From: Rickettsiella endosymbiont of Xylota segnis
GTDB lineage: Bacteria; Pseudomonadota; Gammaproteobacteria; Diplorickettsiales; Diplorickettsiaceae
Assembly: GCF_964019545.1 (NCBI RefSeq)
Contig: NZ_OZ026451.1
Span: forward strand, 310,001 to 374,000
DNA length: 64,000 bases
Direction: 5' to 3'
Shown here: positions 46,334-55,627 of the stretch, piece by piece
Layout: the number at the start of each line of letters is the position of its first letter
How positions within the stretch are numbered: position 1 is the first letter of the stretch
Translations under genes and position numbers: made by a program
Notes under the pieces: model-generated
What the model was told of the DNA's origin: nothing
What the model saw: only the letters and a program-made list of their open reading frames with translations
Databases searched by the model: none

Positions 46334-47854
46334 TTAAAAAAGAAGTGTCGGATTGTTTAAGTTAGATTGATTATCGACAATAGGTATCACATCGTTTTCC
46401 GGACAGGATAATTCTCGAAAGAAAGTTCGAGTATAGCGAGCAGGTTGATGAGAATGTTCGTTATTAAATTTTTTACTGAGTTTTTTATTGGAAGATAAGA
46501 TAAGCTTTTCGGTGGAGGGTTTATTAGCGGATACTTTTAATTCTAGAGAATTAATAACAAGTGTCAAAGTATCGTAGTATTCTATAATTTTCTCGCTTTC
46601 CTTTACCAGCTCAGCTTGACTATAGAATTTAATAGAATGTGAGAAGCTGTTTTGAGCTTCTTTTAAACAGTATAGTTTTTCAGTCTCAGAAAGATTTTTA
46701 ATTGAAAAACTTAATTTTTCTATCCTATCTAAAGCATCCTTGCCTGCTAAACTCGCTTTATATCTAATAAGCTCATTATTGTTAGAAGGATCCTTGAGCT
46801 TATAGTTTTCTATTTCTATTTGTTTAAGTTCGTCTAATAATTTTTTACAGTCGATCTGCTTATTTCCTTTACTTTTTTTAGCGGGTATAGAGAAAGTAGT
46901 GTCAGTTGAATTTTTTCTTTTACTAGCTTGAATTTGTGACAGTTTGTGTGATTCAGTTGTTTTTTCACATACAATTTCAGGTATTTTAGGCTGGCCAACG
47001 ATTTCCGGTAATTTTTTCGTTGTTTCTTTATTAGATTTTATCCATTGAGATTCTGTTTTTATTCCATTAGTTTTAGTTTCGCGTGAAGGGGATAATCTTG
47101 TTAGTACTATCGTTAAATTTGAAAGATTTTCTTCAGGATTTTTATTATGAGATGAATCATCCGGAAATTCTTTCGGAGTGATTTCAAGTTTCTTTATTTG
47201 TTGTATTGTTTGATCTTTAAAGTTTGATAATCCAGCTTTATTATAAAAGTTTGCCGCTCCTTTAAAATAGTCTTCGGCCAGTTTTAATGATATTTGTTCT
47301 AAATATTTTGCAAAATTAAAATATGTATCGCCTAATAATCTATTCGAATTCCTTTTCCAGGAGCTTGAAAAATCATTGCGGTAGATTAATAATTTTTCAT
47401 AGACATCATTAGTTTCTAAATTAATATTTTTTCTAAAATTTGGATCGTCAAAATCGTTCTTAAATTTTTGAAAATTTAATTCAACTTTTTTTAAATTTTT
47501 TATAAGTGAGTTTAGATCTTTTTCCGATGTTACATTATAATTTAAAGCATTAAAATCAGATTGAATGCAAGCTAATTCTGCTTCTAGATGATATACTTTA
47601 AAGAAATTTATGGGAAATTTTGAATTCTTAATGATAGTCTGAATTTCTGTATAATTTTTTTTGCATAATGGGAAACTCTCTACATGTTTGAATCGGTCGC
47701 TTTCAAATACGTTATTATAAATCTTATTGGCACGAGTTATAAGACTTCTTAAGGCGTTATGAAATTCTTCTTTATTAGAAGCCTGTTTTGCTTTAAGAAA
47801 GAATTTTTCATCTATTAAAATGGGCATGTTATGGGAGGTTTTTTGTGCGGGCAT
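46334..47854 (-). CDS. Hypothetical lysine-rich helical protein with possible nuclear localisation signal
   Basis: 506 residues, family not recognised. There is no signal peptide or membrane segment; composition is rich in Lys, Asn, Glu and Ser. Two helical blocks resemble each other: about 110-225, containing YFKGAANFYNKAGL, and about 335-455, containing FSHSIKFYSQAELVKESEK, which suggests an internal duplication or TPR-like solenoid. The linker holds SKRKN (311-315) and AKKSKGNK (325-332), a spacing like a bipartite eukaryotic nuclear localisation signal. It is isolated behind icd. A secreted host-targeted effector is a reasonable hypothesis but unproven. Confidence 0.55.
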   Translation of the reverse strand: MPAQKTSHNMPILIDEKFFLKAKQASNKEEFHNALRSLITRANKIYNNVFESDRFKHVESFPLCKKNYTEIQTIIKNSKFPINFFKVYHLEAELACIQSDFNALNYNVTSEKDLNSLIKNLKKVELNFQKFKNDFDDPNFRKNINLETNDVYEKLLIYRNDFSSSWKRNSNRLLGDTYFNFAKYLEQISLKLAEDYFKGAANFYNKAGLSNFKDQTIQQIKKLEITPKEFPDDSSHNKNPEENLSNLTIVLTRLSPSRETKTNGIKTESQWIKSNKETTKKLPEIVGQPKIPEIVCEKTTESHKLSQIQASKRKNSTDTTFSIPAKKSKGNKQIDCKKLLDELKQIEIENYKLKDPSNNNELIRYKASLAGKDALDRIEKLSFSIKNLSETEKLYCLKEAQNSFSHSIKFYSQAELVKESEKIIEYYDTLTLVINSLELKVSANKPSTEKLILSSNKKLSKKFNNEHSHQPARYTRTFFRELSCPENDVIPIVDNQSNLNNPTLLF

Positions 47855-48148
47855 GTTGATAATCTCAAATGATTTTGAAATTGCTTTAAAATTTCAGTAA
47901 ATTTAATTTTTTTGTTGGTTATAATTTAAAATCTACTATAAATAATTTTTCTTAACATAATATTAAGGGCTGCTAAAAATTCAATAAAAACTAAGAAAAT
48001 TACCGGGAATTAAAAAAAGTAGAACATACCAATAAACGCTTAAAGCCCATAAACAGCTTGTATTTTTCCATAAATCACAACAAACTTATTCGCTTAATAA
48101 GCTCGGATGAGTATATACTTTAAATTTAAAGAGCTATTGAGTTGAGCA

Positions 48149-48787
48149 ATGTTAGGTGATTTTTCTTTAGGCCAAAAAATAATACTTTGGGTCATTCCCT
48201 TACTATTCGCTATTACCGTCCATGAGACCGCACATGGTTGGGTTGCTGCAAAATGCGGAGACCCAACGGCTAAATTATTAGGTCGTTTAACCTTGAACCC
48301 TCTGAAGCATATCGATCCTATAGGCACAATTATTGTACCCGCCATTCTTTTTTCCCTCGGTGGTTTTATATTTGGTTGGGCTAAACCCGTGCCCATCACC
48401 TGGCAAAATCTAAGAAATCCGCGCCGTGATATGGCTTTAGTGGCTGCGGCAGGTCCTTTAGCGAATCTATTTATGGCCTTTTTATGGGTGGGCATCGCCA
48501 AAGTGGCGATGGCATTCGATAATTTCCCAATTATTTATATGGCACAGATTGGCGTGACAATAAATTTGGTATTAATGTTATTAAATCTGATTCCAATCCC
48601 ACCTCTGGATGGCAGTCGTGTGCTGGCGAGTTTTTTGTCACCGCAAATGGCTTATCAGTTCAATAAATTAGAGGTATATGGTTTTCTTATTTTAGTGCTG
48701 TTATTAGCCAGTGGTATTTTAGGCAGGGTCTTAGGGCCGCTATTACAAGGATTATTATCGGTTTTCTTTAGATTTTTTGGTTTATAA
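48149..48787 (+). CDS. Site-2 protease family (M50) membrane metalloprotease
   Basis: Intramembrane zinc protease of 212 residues with about five hydrophobic segments. AITVHETAHGW carries H25-E-x2-H29, and LNLIPIPPLDGSRV carries the third zinc ligand Asp in the family NPxPPLDG-type loop. It belongs to the small YwhC/Rip-like branch without PDZ or CBS domains, often encoded next to scpA as here. Targets are unknown; membrane-bound anti-sigma factors are typical for the class. Confidence 0.88.
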   Translation: MLGDFSLGQKIILWVIPLLFAITVHETAHGWVAAKCGDPTAKLLGRLTLNPLKHIDPIGTIIVPAILFSLGGFIFGWAKPVPITWQNLRNPRRDMALVAAAGPLANLFMAFLWVGIAKVAMAFDNFPIIYMAQIGVTINLVLMLLNLIPIPPLDGSRVLASFLSPQMAYQFNKLEVYGFLILVLLLASGILGRVLGPLLQGLLSVFFRFFGL

Positions 48788-48803
48788 CGATTACACTGGC
48801 GCT

Positions 48804-49622
48804 ATGACAGAACATAATCTTGCTACAACATTGGCCAATGCGCCTATTGCCACTGTACGTGGCCAACCGTTGATTCAGTTGCCTAGTGATCTATATATCC
48901 CACCACAAGCCCTAGAAGTACTTTTAGAGGCGTTTACAGGGCCTTTAGATCTACTTTTATATCTAATAAAAAAGCAAAATTTTGATATTTTAGATATTCC
49001 GGTTGCCGAAATAACACGCCAATATATGCAATATATTGAATTGATGCAGGTATTGGAAATTGAATTAGCTGCTGAATATTTGGTCATGGCGGCCATATTG
49101 ACTGAAATTAAATCACGCTTACTTTTACCTAAGCCTGCTGAAACACCAACCAATGATGATGAAATGGATCCGCGTGCTGAACTCATTCGTCGTTTACAGG
49201 AGTATGAACGGACTAAACAAGCCGCACAAACACTAGAACAATTACCACGTTTAGGCCGGGATGTTTTTTTAGCGATGGCTGAAGCAGGCCTGCCGCCTGC
49301 CTCGGCAGAAAACCCTAGACAAGTCCCGCTCTTAGCTTTAGAGGAATTGGTAGAGGCTTTTCAAGCGGTTTTAGCTAGAGCTGCTTTAAAGAAACATCAT
49401 GCGATTACTGAAGAACCGTTGTCGATTAAGGATCGTATGTCGCAAATTTTGCAGAAAATGACAATTCAAACCACTATTAAGTTTACGGAGTTGTTTAAAT
49501 GTGAAGAAGGTCGCATGGGTGTGGTAGTGACTTTTATGGCTTTATTAGAATTATGGCGACAATCCTTAATTGAACTTTCACAAACCCAGCCTTTTGCAGA
49601 GATTGAAGTGCGGGGGGTATGA
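48804..49622 (+). CDS. scpA: Segregation and condensation protein A
   Basis: Kleisin subunit of the SMC-ScpAB condensin-like complex. From the ATG at 48804 it has 272 residues; a TTG 27 nt upstream is less likely. FTGPLDLLLYLIKKQNFDILDIPVAEITRQYMQYI near the start is the strong family signature for SMC-neck binding, followed by EYLVMAAILTEIKSRLLLP and a C-terminal winged helix. It follows the M50 protease gene by 16 bp and overlaps the SDR gene by 4 nt. The usual next gene, scpB, is not present here. Confidence 0.92.
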   Translation: MTEHNLATTLANAPIATVRGQPLIQLPSDLYIPPQALEVLLEAFTGPLDLLLYLIKKQNFDILDIPVAEITRQYMQYIELMQVLEIELAAEYLVMAAILTEIKSRLLLPKPAETPTNDDEMDPRAELIRRLQEYERTKQAAQTLEQLPRLGRDVFLAMAEAGLPPASAENPRQVPLLALEELVEAFQAVLARAALKKHHAITEEPLSIKDRMSQILQKMTIQTTIKFTELFKCEEGRMGVVVTFMALLELWRQSLIELSQTQPFAEIEVRGV

Positions 49623-50371
49623 TGTTTCAAAATAAAACAATAATAATAACTGGCGGAGCATCAGGAATAGGCGCGGCAACAGTCACGTTATTTAGTCGTG
49701 CAGGAGCAAACGTTTACATACTCGATAAAAAAAAGCCGACAGATTATTCATCACTGTCGATTCATTATTTAGAGTGTGATGTTTCGAATGCTGACCAGGT
49801 TAAGTCAGCTATTTATACCATTCTTCAGAAAAATCCAAAGATCGATTATCTTTTTTGTAATGCCGGTATACACTTATTTGCTAATATCGAAGATAGTTCT
49901 TTTGAAGCAATACAAAAAGTTTTTGCAACCAATTTATTAGGTACAATTTATTGTTTGCAACAAGTATTACCTAGTATGAAACAGCAAAGATTCGGATCGA
50001 TCGTTTTAATGGCTTCGGATCAAGCATTTATTGCCAAAGAACAATGCGCTATTTATGGAGCGAGCAAAGCCGCTATTGCTCAATTAGCCAAAAGTACTGC
50101 ACTAGATTATGCCCAATATGGAATCCGGGTTAATTGTGTTTGTCCCGGTACTATCGATACGCCCATGTATCAAGCAGTTTTAGAACAATTTCAGCAAAAA
50201 AGCGGCTTAAGTGTGTCATCAATTCGCGATCAGGTCGCAGAAAAATTACCCTTGCGACGAGTGGGAAAACCTGAGGAAGTGGCGCAAGTGGTTAGTTTCT
50301 TATGCAGTGAAGCCGCTTCTTTTATGACGGGTGCATTGGTCAATGTCGATGGCGGCTATACAATTCAGTAG
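49619..50371 (+). CDS. Short-chain dehydrogenase/reductase
   Basis: Classical NAD(P)-dependent SDR, 250 residues. TGGASGIG (11-18) binds the cofactor, NAG at about 81-83 follows, and the catalytic set is Ser133 with Tyr146 and Lys150 in YGASK. The C-terminal PLRRVGKPEEVAQVVSFLCS and GALVNVDGGY match the FabG-like branch. A doubled ATG (ATGATG) overlaps the scpA stop, so it is translationally coupled to scpA. Substrate unknown; occupying the normal scpB position looks like a rearranged operon. Confidence 0.9.
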   Translation: MMFQNKTIIITGGASGIGAATVTLFSRAGANVYILDKKKPTDYSSLSIHYLECDVSNADQVKSAIYTILQKNPKIDYLFCNAGIHLFANIEDSSFEAIQKVFATNLLGTIYCLQQVLPSMKQQRFGSIVLMASDQAFIAKEQCAIYGASKAAIAQLAKSTALDYAQYGIRVNCVCPGTIDTPMYQAVLEQFQQKSGLSVSSIRDQVAEKLPLRRVGKPEEVAQVVSFLCSEAASFMTGALVNVDGGYTIQ

Positions 50372-50392
50372 AATACTCTGCGCAAATATATA

Positions 50393-51220
50393 TTATTTAG
50401 CGATTTGTACGACAGCAGATTCGAGCAATTGGCTTAGATTGTCGCTCGCTTTAGCTGCAAAATGTACCGTTCCTTCGTGAGTAATAGGCTCATCACTTAG
50501 CCCAGCAGCTAAATTGGTTACTACGGATATTACAGCTACTTTTAAGCCGCAATGTCTGGCGACTATCACCTCAGGAATGGTGGACATTCCTACTACATCA
50601 GCGCCTAATTTTTGAAAAGCGCGTATTTCTGCAGGAGTTTCAAAATTAGGTCCTAAAACACTGATATAAATTCCCTCGTTTAAAGGAATAGATAGTTTTT
50701 TTGCAGTTTGTTGAATGATGTGTCGAATATCTGGATCATAAGCATCATCCATCGGGAAGAAACGTGGGCCAAATTCTTCATCATTAGGTCCAGTAAGAGG
50801 ATTCATCGGATGGAAATTAATATGGTCTGAAATTAAAACCAATTGACCTGATTTAACATTTTCATTTAAGGATCCCACCGCATTGGTCATTATTAGTGTA
50901 TGGCAGCCCAAGCATTTTAAAGTGCGGATAAATATTTTAAAGTCTTTGCCTTGCATTCCTTCATAAAGATGAACACGCCCTTGGCAACATACCACAGGTA
51001 TTTTATTGATATAGCCGAGTATCATTTTTCCATGATGTCCAATTACACTGCTCACTGGAAAACCAGGAAGTTCAGCGTAGGGTATGGAGATGCTGTCGGT
51101 AAGTTTATCAGCAACATCCGCTAAACCAGACCCTAAAACAATTCCAATCTTAGGTTGGAAATCAGGTCGACGTTTTAAAATAGATTGGGCAAGTTGTTGC
51201 GGAGAAACATGTGTTGTCAT
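50393..51220 (-). CDS. Purine nucleoside phosphorylase (trimeric PNP class)
   Basis: 275-residue phosphorylase cleaving inosine/guanosine to base and ribose-1-P. IGIVLGSGLADVAD carries the phosphate-site Ser, GHHGKM the conserved His, GRVHLYEGM the phosphate/ribose site, TNAVGSLN and the base-site GMSTIPEVIVARHCGLKV with VTNLAAG (Asn characteristic of 6-oxopurine specificity). Resembles XapA/PunA, not hexameric DeoD. AAAGGTGAT precedes the ATG. Convergent with the SDR gene; probably purine salvage. Confidence 0.9.
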   Translation of the reverse strand: MTTHVSPQQLAQSILKRRPDFQPKIGIVLGSGLADVADKLTDSISIPYAELPGFPVSSVIGHHGKMILGYINKIPVVCCQGRVHLYEGMQGKDFKIFIRTLKCLGCHTLIMTNAVGSLNENVKSGQLVLISDHINFHPMNPLTGPNDEEFGPRFFPMDDAYDPDIRHIIQQTAKKLSIPLNEGIYISVLGPNFETPAEIRAFQKLGADVVGMSTIPEVIVARHCGLKVAVISVVTNLAAGLSDEPITHEGTVHFAAKASDNLSQLLESAVVQIAK

Positions 51221-51257
51221 AAATCACCTTTTAGTGAGGATAGTTTTTTATATGACT

Positions 51258-51536
51258 TTAATTCGGGTCACTATATCCTGGAGGAGGTGTACTTGCAGTT
51301 TCATCCGATCCAAATAAAAACTTTTCCATTTCTTTTTTTAAAAATTCGCGTGCTTGCGGCTCAAATGTGCTTAAACGATATTCATTGATGAGCATAGTCT
51401 GATGATTTACCCATTGTTGCCAAGCAGGCTTACTAATAGATTGATAGATACGTTGACCTAATTCTCCAGGATAGGGGAGATAATCAAGACCTTCTGCTTG
51501 TGTGTGTAGTTTAATACAATAGATAGTTCGGCTCAT
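51258..51536 (-). CDS. yggX: YggX-type Fe(II)-trafficking/oxidative damage protection protein
   Basis: 92-residue protein protecting Fe-S clusters and DNA from oxidative damage. [10 protein letters not shown] includes the conserved Cys7, followed by [24 protein letters not shown] and MLINEYRLS, a near-invariant family pattern. It overlaps the 3' end of mutY by 26 nt, repeating the mutY-yggX order of E. coli; the link makes sense because MutY is itself an Fe-S protein. Confidence 0.96.
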   Translation of the reverse strand: MSRTIYCIKLHTQAEGLDYLPYPGELGQRIYQSISKPAWQQWVNHQTMLINEYRLSTFEPQAREFLKKEMEKFLFGSDETASTPPPGYSDPN

Positions 51537-52590
51537 AGTATAGGCTTAATAGTTTTTTGACAGGGGCTGCAAGACCTCTTGAAGCTAATTGTTGCCTGTT
51601 ATACCAGACTATACGGTCAGATTCCATCAATGGTGGATGCCAATCTTTAACATGAATGAGAACAGGTCGAATTTCAAGTTGAAAATGACTAAAAGTATGT
51701 TTTAAAAGGGGATATTTTTTTACAGATTTTCCTATCTCACAATAATAGTATTTCTTGCAAAAATTTTTTAAATTTTCTGTCATGGAACATTCTGGCAGGC
51801 TCCATAGACCACCCCAAATTCCCATCGGTGGTCTTTTTTCTAGCAAAATTTCTTGATGTTCATTGACCAAAATTACCATCTTGATAGTGCGACATGGGAT
51901 AGTCTTACGCGGTTTGGGTGAAGGATAATTTGCAATACTATTTGTGGTATACGCTTTGCAATGGTTTTGTAAAGGACATTGAGTGCATTTAGGTTGTGAG
52001 CGCGTACAAACCAATGCACCAAGATCCATCATTGCTTGCGTATAATGACTGATATGTTTATTTTTTGGCGTATAATGTTCTGCTAAAGCCCATAACTGTT
52101 TACTGACTTTGCTTAAACCAGACCAGCCTTTGATAGCATGAAACCTGGTTAATACGCGTTTCACATTCCCATCGAGTATGCTGGCAGGTTGGCTAAATGC
52201 TAAGGCAAGTATGGCTCCGGCGGTCGATCGACCGATGCCCGGCAAATTTTGTAATAACAGTAAATCAGGTGGAAATTTTCCTGAATATTCTTTTTCAATA
52301 ATTTGCGCACAGTGGTGTAAATTGCGTGCTCTTGCATAATATCCTAAGCCTGACCATAGCATAATTACTTCATCGATATCGGCTTTAGCGAGTGAAGAAA
52401 GCGTGGGAAAATGTTGAATAAAACGTTGAAAATAAGGAATAACCGTTGCAACTTGAGTCTGTTGCAGCATAATCTCCGAAAGCCAAATCATATAAGGTGA
52501 TTTTGTTTGCTGCCAAGGTAGATGTTTGCGACCAGCGGAAGTAAACCAGCTTAACATTTTTTGTTGGAATAGTTTTGTGCTTAGTGTCAC
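51511..52590 (-). CDS. mutY: A/G-specific adenine glycosylase
   Basis: Removes adenine opposite 8-oxoguanine, 359 residues. Catalytic Glu39 is in [25 protein letters not shown] is the helix-hairpin-helix; Asp140 lies in [10 protein letters not shown]; the [4Fe-4S] cluster ligands are Cys195, Cys202, Cys205 and Cys211 (C-x6-C-x2-C-x5-C). The C-terminal NUDIX-like domain that reads 8-oxoG begins near 240 with [21 protein letters not shown]. It forms an operon with yggX. Confidence 0.96.
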   Translation of the reverse strand: MTLSTKLFQQKMLSWFTSAGRKHLPWQQTKSPYMIWLSEIMLQQTQVATVIPYFQRFIQHFPTLSSLAKADIDEVIMLWSGLGYYARARNLHHCAQIIEKEYSGKFPPDLLLLQNLPGIGRSTAGAILALAFSQPASILDGNVKRVLTRFHAIKGWSGLSKVSKQLWALAEHYTPKNKHISHYTQAMMDLGALVCTRSQPKCTQCPLQNHCKAYTTNSIANYPSPKPRKTIPCRTIKMVILVNEHQEILLEKRPPMGIWGGLWSLPECSMTENLKNFCKKYYYCEIGKSVKKYPLLKHTFSHFQLEIRPVLIHVKDWHPPLMESDRIVWYNRQQLASRGLAAPVKKLLSLYYEPNYLLY

Positions 52591-52642
52591 TGGTCGTTTA
52601 CGAAAGATTAATGCTAGGTTGACTCTGCAATTAATTGTACAA

Positions 52643-54340
52643 TTAGTGAAATAGTTTGTTTAGGTCTAATTTTTTTAGCGTATCGCCAAGTTTCCCTTTA
52701 AGTTTTTCTTTGATGATGTCAACACTTAATTGATCCAGAATAGGACTAATAGAAAGTTGTTGTAAAGGTCCTGAAATTCTAATGGGGATAGCAATACCTT
52801 CAGGGCTACCATCAGCTAATATAGGTTGGGCTTGTAATTCATAATTGATTTGTTGCAATGGTAAATTCAACACGCCTTTACCATTGACACGTAAACGACC
52901 GCTACTAATGATCAAATCAATATTATTGACTATGCCCTGACTGATAGTAAAACTACCGTTAAATCTATTGAACGGGGTATCTGGACCCGTGCTCTTAGGC
53001 GTGGCTTCGTGTTTAAGTAAGGCTTTTCCTAATGCTATCCAATAAGATAAATTAATTCCTTTTAAAGCGCCTTGATCTAAATTAAAGTGGCCTTGTCCGT
53101 TTAAATTTCTTATGAGTACCCCAGCGTTATCGCCTGTCGTCGATATATTAAGATTCAATGTTGCTAAGCCGGCTAATTGTATTTGACTTTTATTCATCAG
53201 ATCTTGAAAAAGCAATGCGGTATTAATTTGATTAAATTGATTTTGCGCAGTGATCGACGGTACTTTTGGATTAAGATTAATAGAGGCGTTGCCTTGATAA
53301 TTTCCTTGATAAAATTTGGCATTAATAGGGTTAAACGCAAGCAAGTTATTTTTAAATTGAAAATTAAGTTTTATTTGCTGAAAAATTAATTTACCGGTTT
53401 TAATTTGCTGGCTAGATAAAGTCCCAGCAAAGCTAGGGTTATTTAAAATATGCTGACCTGTGACATGTCCGGTGAGTTTAATTTGATTAATCTGGACAAC
53501 CAATTGATCGACAATAATATCCTGTTTATTTAAATCGAGATCGATATGGCTTTTTAAGAACAGAGGAAGTTCGCCTTTAGGATAACTAGGTCCTTTTAAT
53601 AGCATGTTAAGATTGAGGTTATTAAACTCAATATTTTTTTTATCTGTACTTAATGTGATCGATGAACGTAACTTAACGGCGGCATTAATAATAGGTGAGT
53701 TCGAATTTAAATTAAACTGAATATCAAAAGGCGAGCTTTTATTAATAGCCAGATTAGCGCTTTTAAGTTGGAATCCAGTTATTTCAAGATGTTTATTTTT
53801 TTGTTGATCAGCATAAATAATATGTCCGTCTCGAATGTCTAAACCTGTTACAATAAATCCTAACGGTTTTAAACTATCATTTAGATTATTTTCTGAATTG
53901 TTCGAAATTTTTTGCGAGGAAGTGAGTGGCCCTTCCCAATTGCCCTGGCCTTTAGCATTTTTTATTAGATAAAGTGTTAGACCATGAATTTGTAACTTAC
54001 CAATTTCTAATTGTTTATGTAATAAAGGGAATAGACGAACTTGAATGTCCAACTTTTTAATTTGTGCGAACGGATTATTACCAAAGCCAGGACTATTAGC
54101 TAGCTTGACATCATTTAATTGTAATCCTAACCATGGGAAAATAGACCATTGAATATCTCCGCCTAATTGCAACTGACGTCCGGTAAACTTAGTGACAGCT
54201 TGACTAATCTGTGGTTTAAGATCATTAGGATTTACAAATACCACTAACCCTATTAAAGAAACCAGGCCTAATAATATGACAGCGCCAATAAAAGTGATAA
54301 AAATACGAAGTACCTTAGACATCGGTTTTTGTTTCCTCAT
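52643..54340 (-). CDS. asmA: AsmA family protein
   Basis: 565-residue inner-membrane-anchored protein of the AsmA/bridge-like lipid transfer family, thought to move phospholipids towards the outer membrane. A single N-terminal helix (about 9-32) is followed by the repeating-beta-groove start NPNDLKPQISQAVTKFTGRQLQL and GDIQWSIFPWLGLQLNDVKLAN, typical of AsmA. The AsmA-2 C-terminal region includes LNGQGHFNLDQGALKGINL and GKGVLNLPLQQINYEL. It overlaps the NIF3-like gene by 26 nt and lies 52 bp before mutY. Confidence 0.9.
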   Translation of the reverse strand: MRKQKPMSKVLRIFITFIGAVILLGLVSLIGLVVFVNPNDLKPQISQAVTKFTGRQLQLGGDIQWSIFPWLGLQLNDVKLANSPGFGNNPFAQIKKLDIQVRLFPLLHKQLEIGKLQIHGLTLYLIKNAKGQGNWEGPLTSSQKISNNSENNLNDSLKPLGFIVTGLDIRDGHIIYADQQKNKHLEITGFQLKSANLAINKSSPFDIQFNLNSNSPIINAAVKLRSSITLSTDKKNIEFNNLNLNMLLKGPSYPKGELPLFLKSHIDLDLNKQDIIVDQLVVQINQIKLTGHVTGQHILNNPSFAGTLSSQQIKTGKLIFQQIKLNFQFKNNLLAFNPINAKFYQGNYQGNASINLNPKVPSITAQNQFNQINTALLFQDLMNKSQIQLAGLATLNLNISTTGDNAGVLIRNLNGQGHFNLDQGALKGINLSYWIALGKALLKHEATPKSTGPDTPFNRFNGSFTISQGIVNNIDLIISSGRLRVNGKGVLNLPLQQINYELQAQPILADGSPEGIAIPIRISGPLQQLSISPILDQLSVDIIKEKLKGKLGDTLKKLDLNKLFH

Positions 54341-54656
54341 AAAAATCTTCTAATCGGACTATTGAGTAAGCAGGTTCTTCATACGGGTGTGATTTTTTTA
54401 AAGCGGCTATGACCGGCTTGATATGTTTTTTATCACAAATCATTTCAACTAAATATTCATCTTGCGCTTCTATATTTCCTTTTTGACCTTTAAAAGGGTT
54501 AGACTGTGCTAAAGGACGAAATTGCCCTTGTCCTAATACTTGCCAAGCGCAGTGATCATAATTTCCTAATCGGCCGCCACCTTGATCAAACATCGCTAGT
54601 TTGACAGGCTCAAGATAATCATTAGGAATATAGACTGAAATTTTATACATGGACAT
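54315..54656 (-). CDS. YqfO/NIF3-like (CutA-fold) domain protein
   Basis: 113 residues from the ATG at 54656 (MSMYKISVYIPNDYLEPV); a TTG further upstream is less likely. The domain resembles the insert domain of NIF3/YqfO proteins: a ferredoxin-like fold with GGGRLGNYDHCAWQ and the C-terminal SHPYEEPAYSIVRLED. Stand-alone copies of this domain are common in gammaproteobacteria, and I know no assigned reaction. It overlaps asmA by 26 nt and is divergent from the DUF1338 gene across 51 bp. Confidence 0.85.
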   Translation of the reverse strand: MSMYKISVYIPNDYLEPVKLAMFDQGGGRLGNYDHCAWQVLGQGQFRPLAQSNPFKGQKGNIEAQDEYLVEMICDKKHIKPVIAALKKSHPYEEPAYSIVRLEDFYEETKTDV

Positions 54657-54707
54657 TAGTATATAGTATTTTGGATTCAATTTGCGAGGGGGTATAAGTA
54701 GGTGTCT

Positions 54708-55625
54708 ATGCTAAATCGGGTTAAAAATTACGTTTTCAGTCAATTATGGCAAAATTACAGTATTCACTTGAACGAGTTATCTACTATTCAAAGTTATTTC
54801 AAGAAGCATTTTCAGGAAGAATTAATTCTAGATCATTTTGCGCTTATCGATTTACCGGGTCCTTATACCGGCATGGATACACTGTCTCATTTATTTTCTT
54901 ATCTCGGCTATCAGGTGCGCGGTCAAGATTATTTAGCTGAAAAACAAAATAATTTTAGATGGTTATCAGACGAAATAAGTTCTGAGACCTTAGCTATTGA
55001 TGCATCACCGCAAATAGTGGTTGCAGATTTTCGCCGCGAAGCATTAGCACCGCAAATATTAACCATCATTGATCATTATGCTGGGTTTACCCAAGCTTTG
55101 GATACTGAACAGTTAAAATTTCTGCATTATCGCACTTTACAACACGATGAGGTGGCGGCTTTCGAACTGTCCAGGTACATTTTGAATTATATTCAGTCTA
55201 GAGACTGGCCATTACCTACTATAAAAGAATATGAAAGAGTAAAAAGTCACAATGAATTATTAGCTTGGGTGTTAGTCATGGGTCGTCAAGTTAATCATTT
55301 TGCTTGGAGTATACATTTATCAAAATGTTTTAATCGGTTAAAAAAATTTAATCAATTTTTGAGTTCTACTTTACATATTCCTTTGAACAAAAAAGGGGGC
55401 TTGATAAAAGGCAATGTTAATAAAGGTATAGAGCAAAGTTCAACACAGCCCGCTATTAAACCTGTAAAACTTGCTGATGGAGTGATAGATTTATCGGATC
55501 GATTTATAGAATTTGTATGGCGTTATCCAAAAAAGACGGGAGAAAACAGACGATGGCATGATTATTTTACTGGATTTGTTGCAGATAATGCTGATCGTGT
55601 GGTTGAATCGCTTTATTTGAAATAA
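54708..55625 (+). CDS. DUF1338 domain protein (2-oxoadipate dioxygenase/decarboxylase-like)
   Basis: 305 residues from the ATG at 54708 (AGG six bases upstream; a GTG two codons earlier is also possible). The metal-binding pattern of the HglS/DUF1338 family is visible: LILDHFALIDL with His43, GRQVNHFAWSIH with the second His, and a later GIEQSST...VDL stretch with the Glu, ending FIEFVWRYP. HglS converts 2-oxoadipate to 2-hydroxyglutarate in lysine breakdown but is about 460 residues, so this shorter branch may act on another 2-oxoacid. It forms a probable operon with the HAM1-like and MFS genes. Confidence 0.75.
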   Translation: MLNRVKNYVFSQLWQNYSIHLNELSTIQSYFKKHFQEELILDHFALIDLPGPYTGMDTLSHLFSYLGYQVRGQDYLAEKQNNFRWLSDEISSETLAIDASPQIVVADFRREALAPQILTIIDHYAGFTQALDTEQLKFLHYRTLQHDEVAAFELSRYILNYIQSRDWPLPTIKEYERVKSHNELLAWVLVMGRQVNHFAWSIHLSKCFNRLKKFNQFLSSTLHIPLNKKGGLIKGNVNKGIEQSSTQPAIKPVKLADGVIDLSDRFIEFVWRYPKKTGENRRWHDYFTGFVADNADRVVESLYLK

Positions 55626-55627
55626 CT

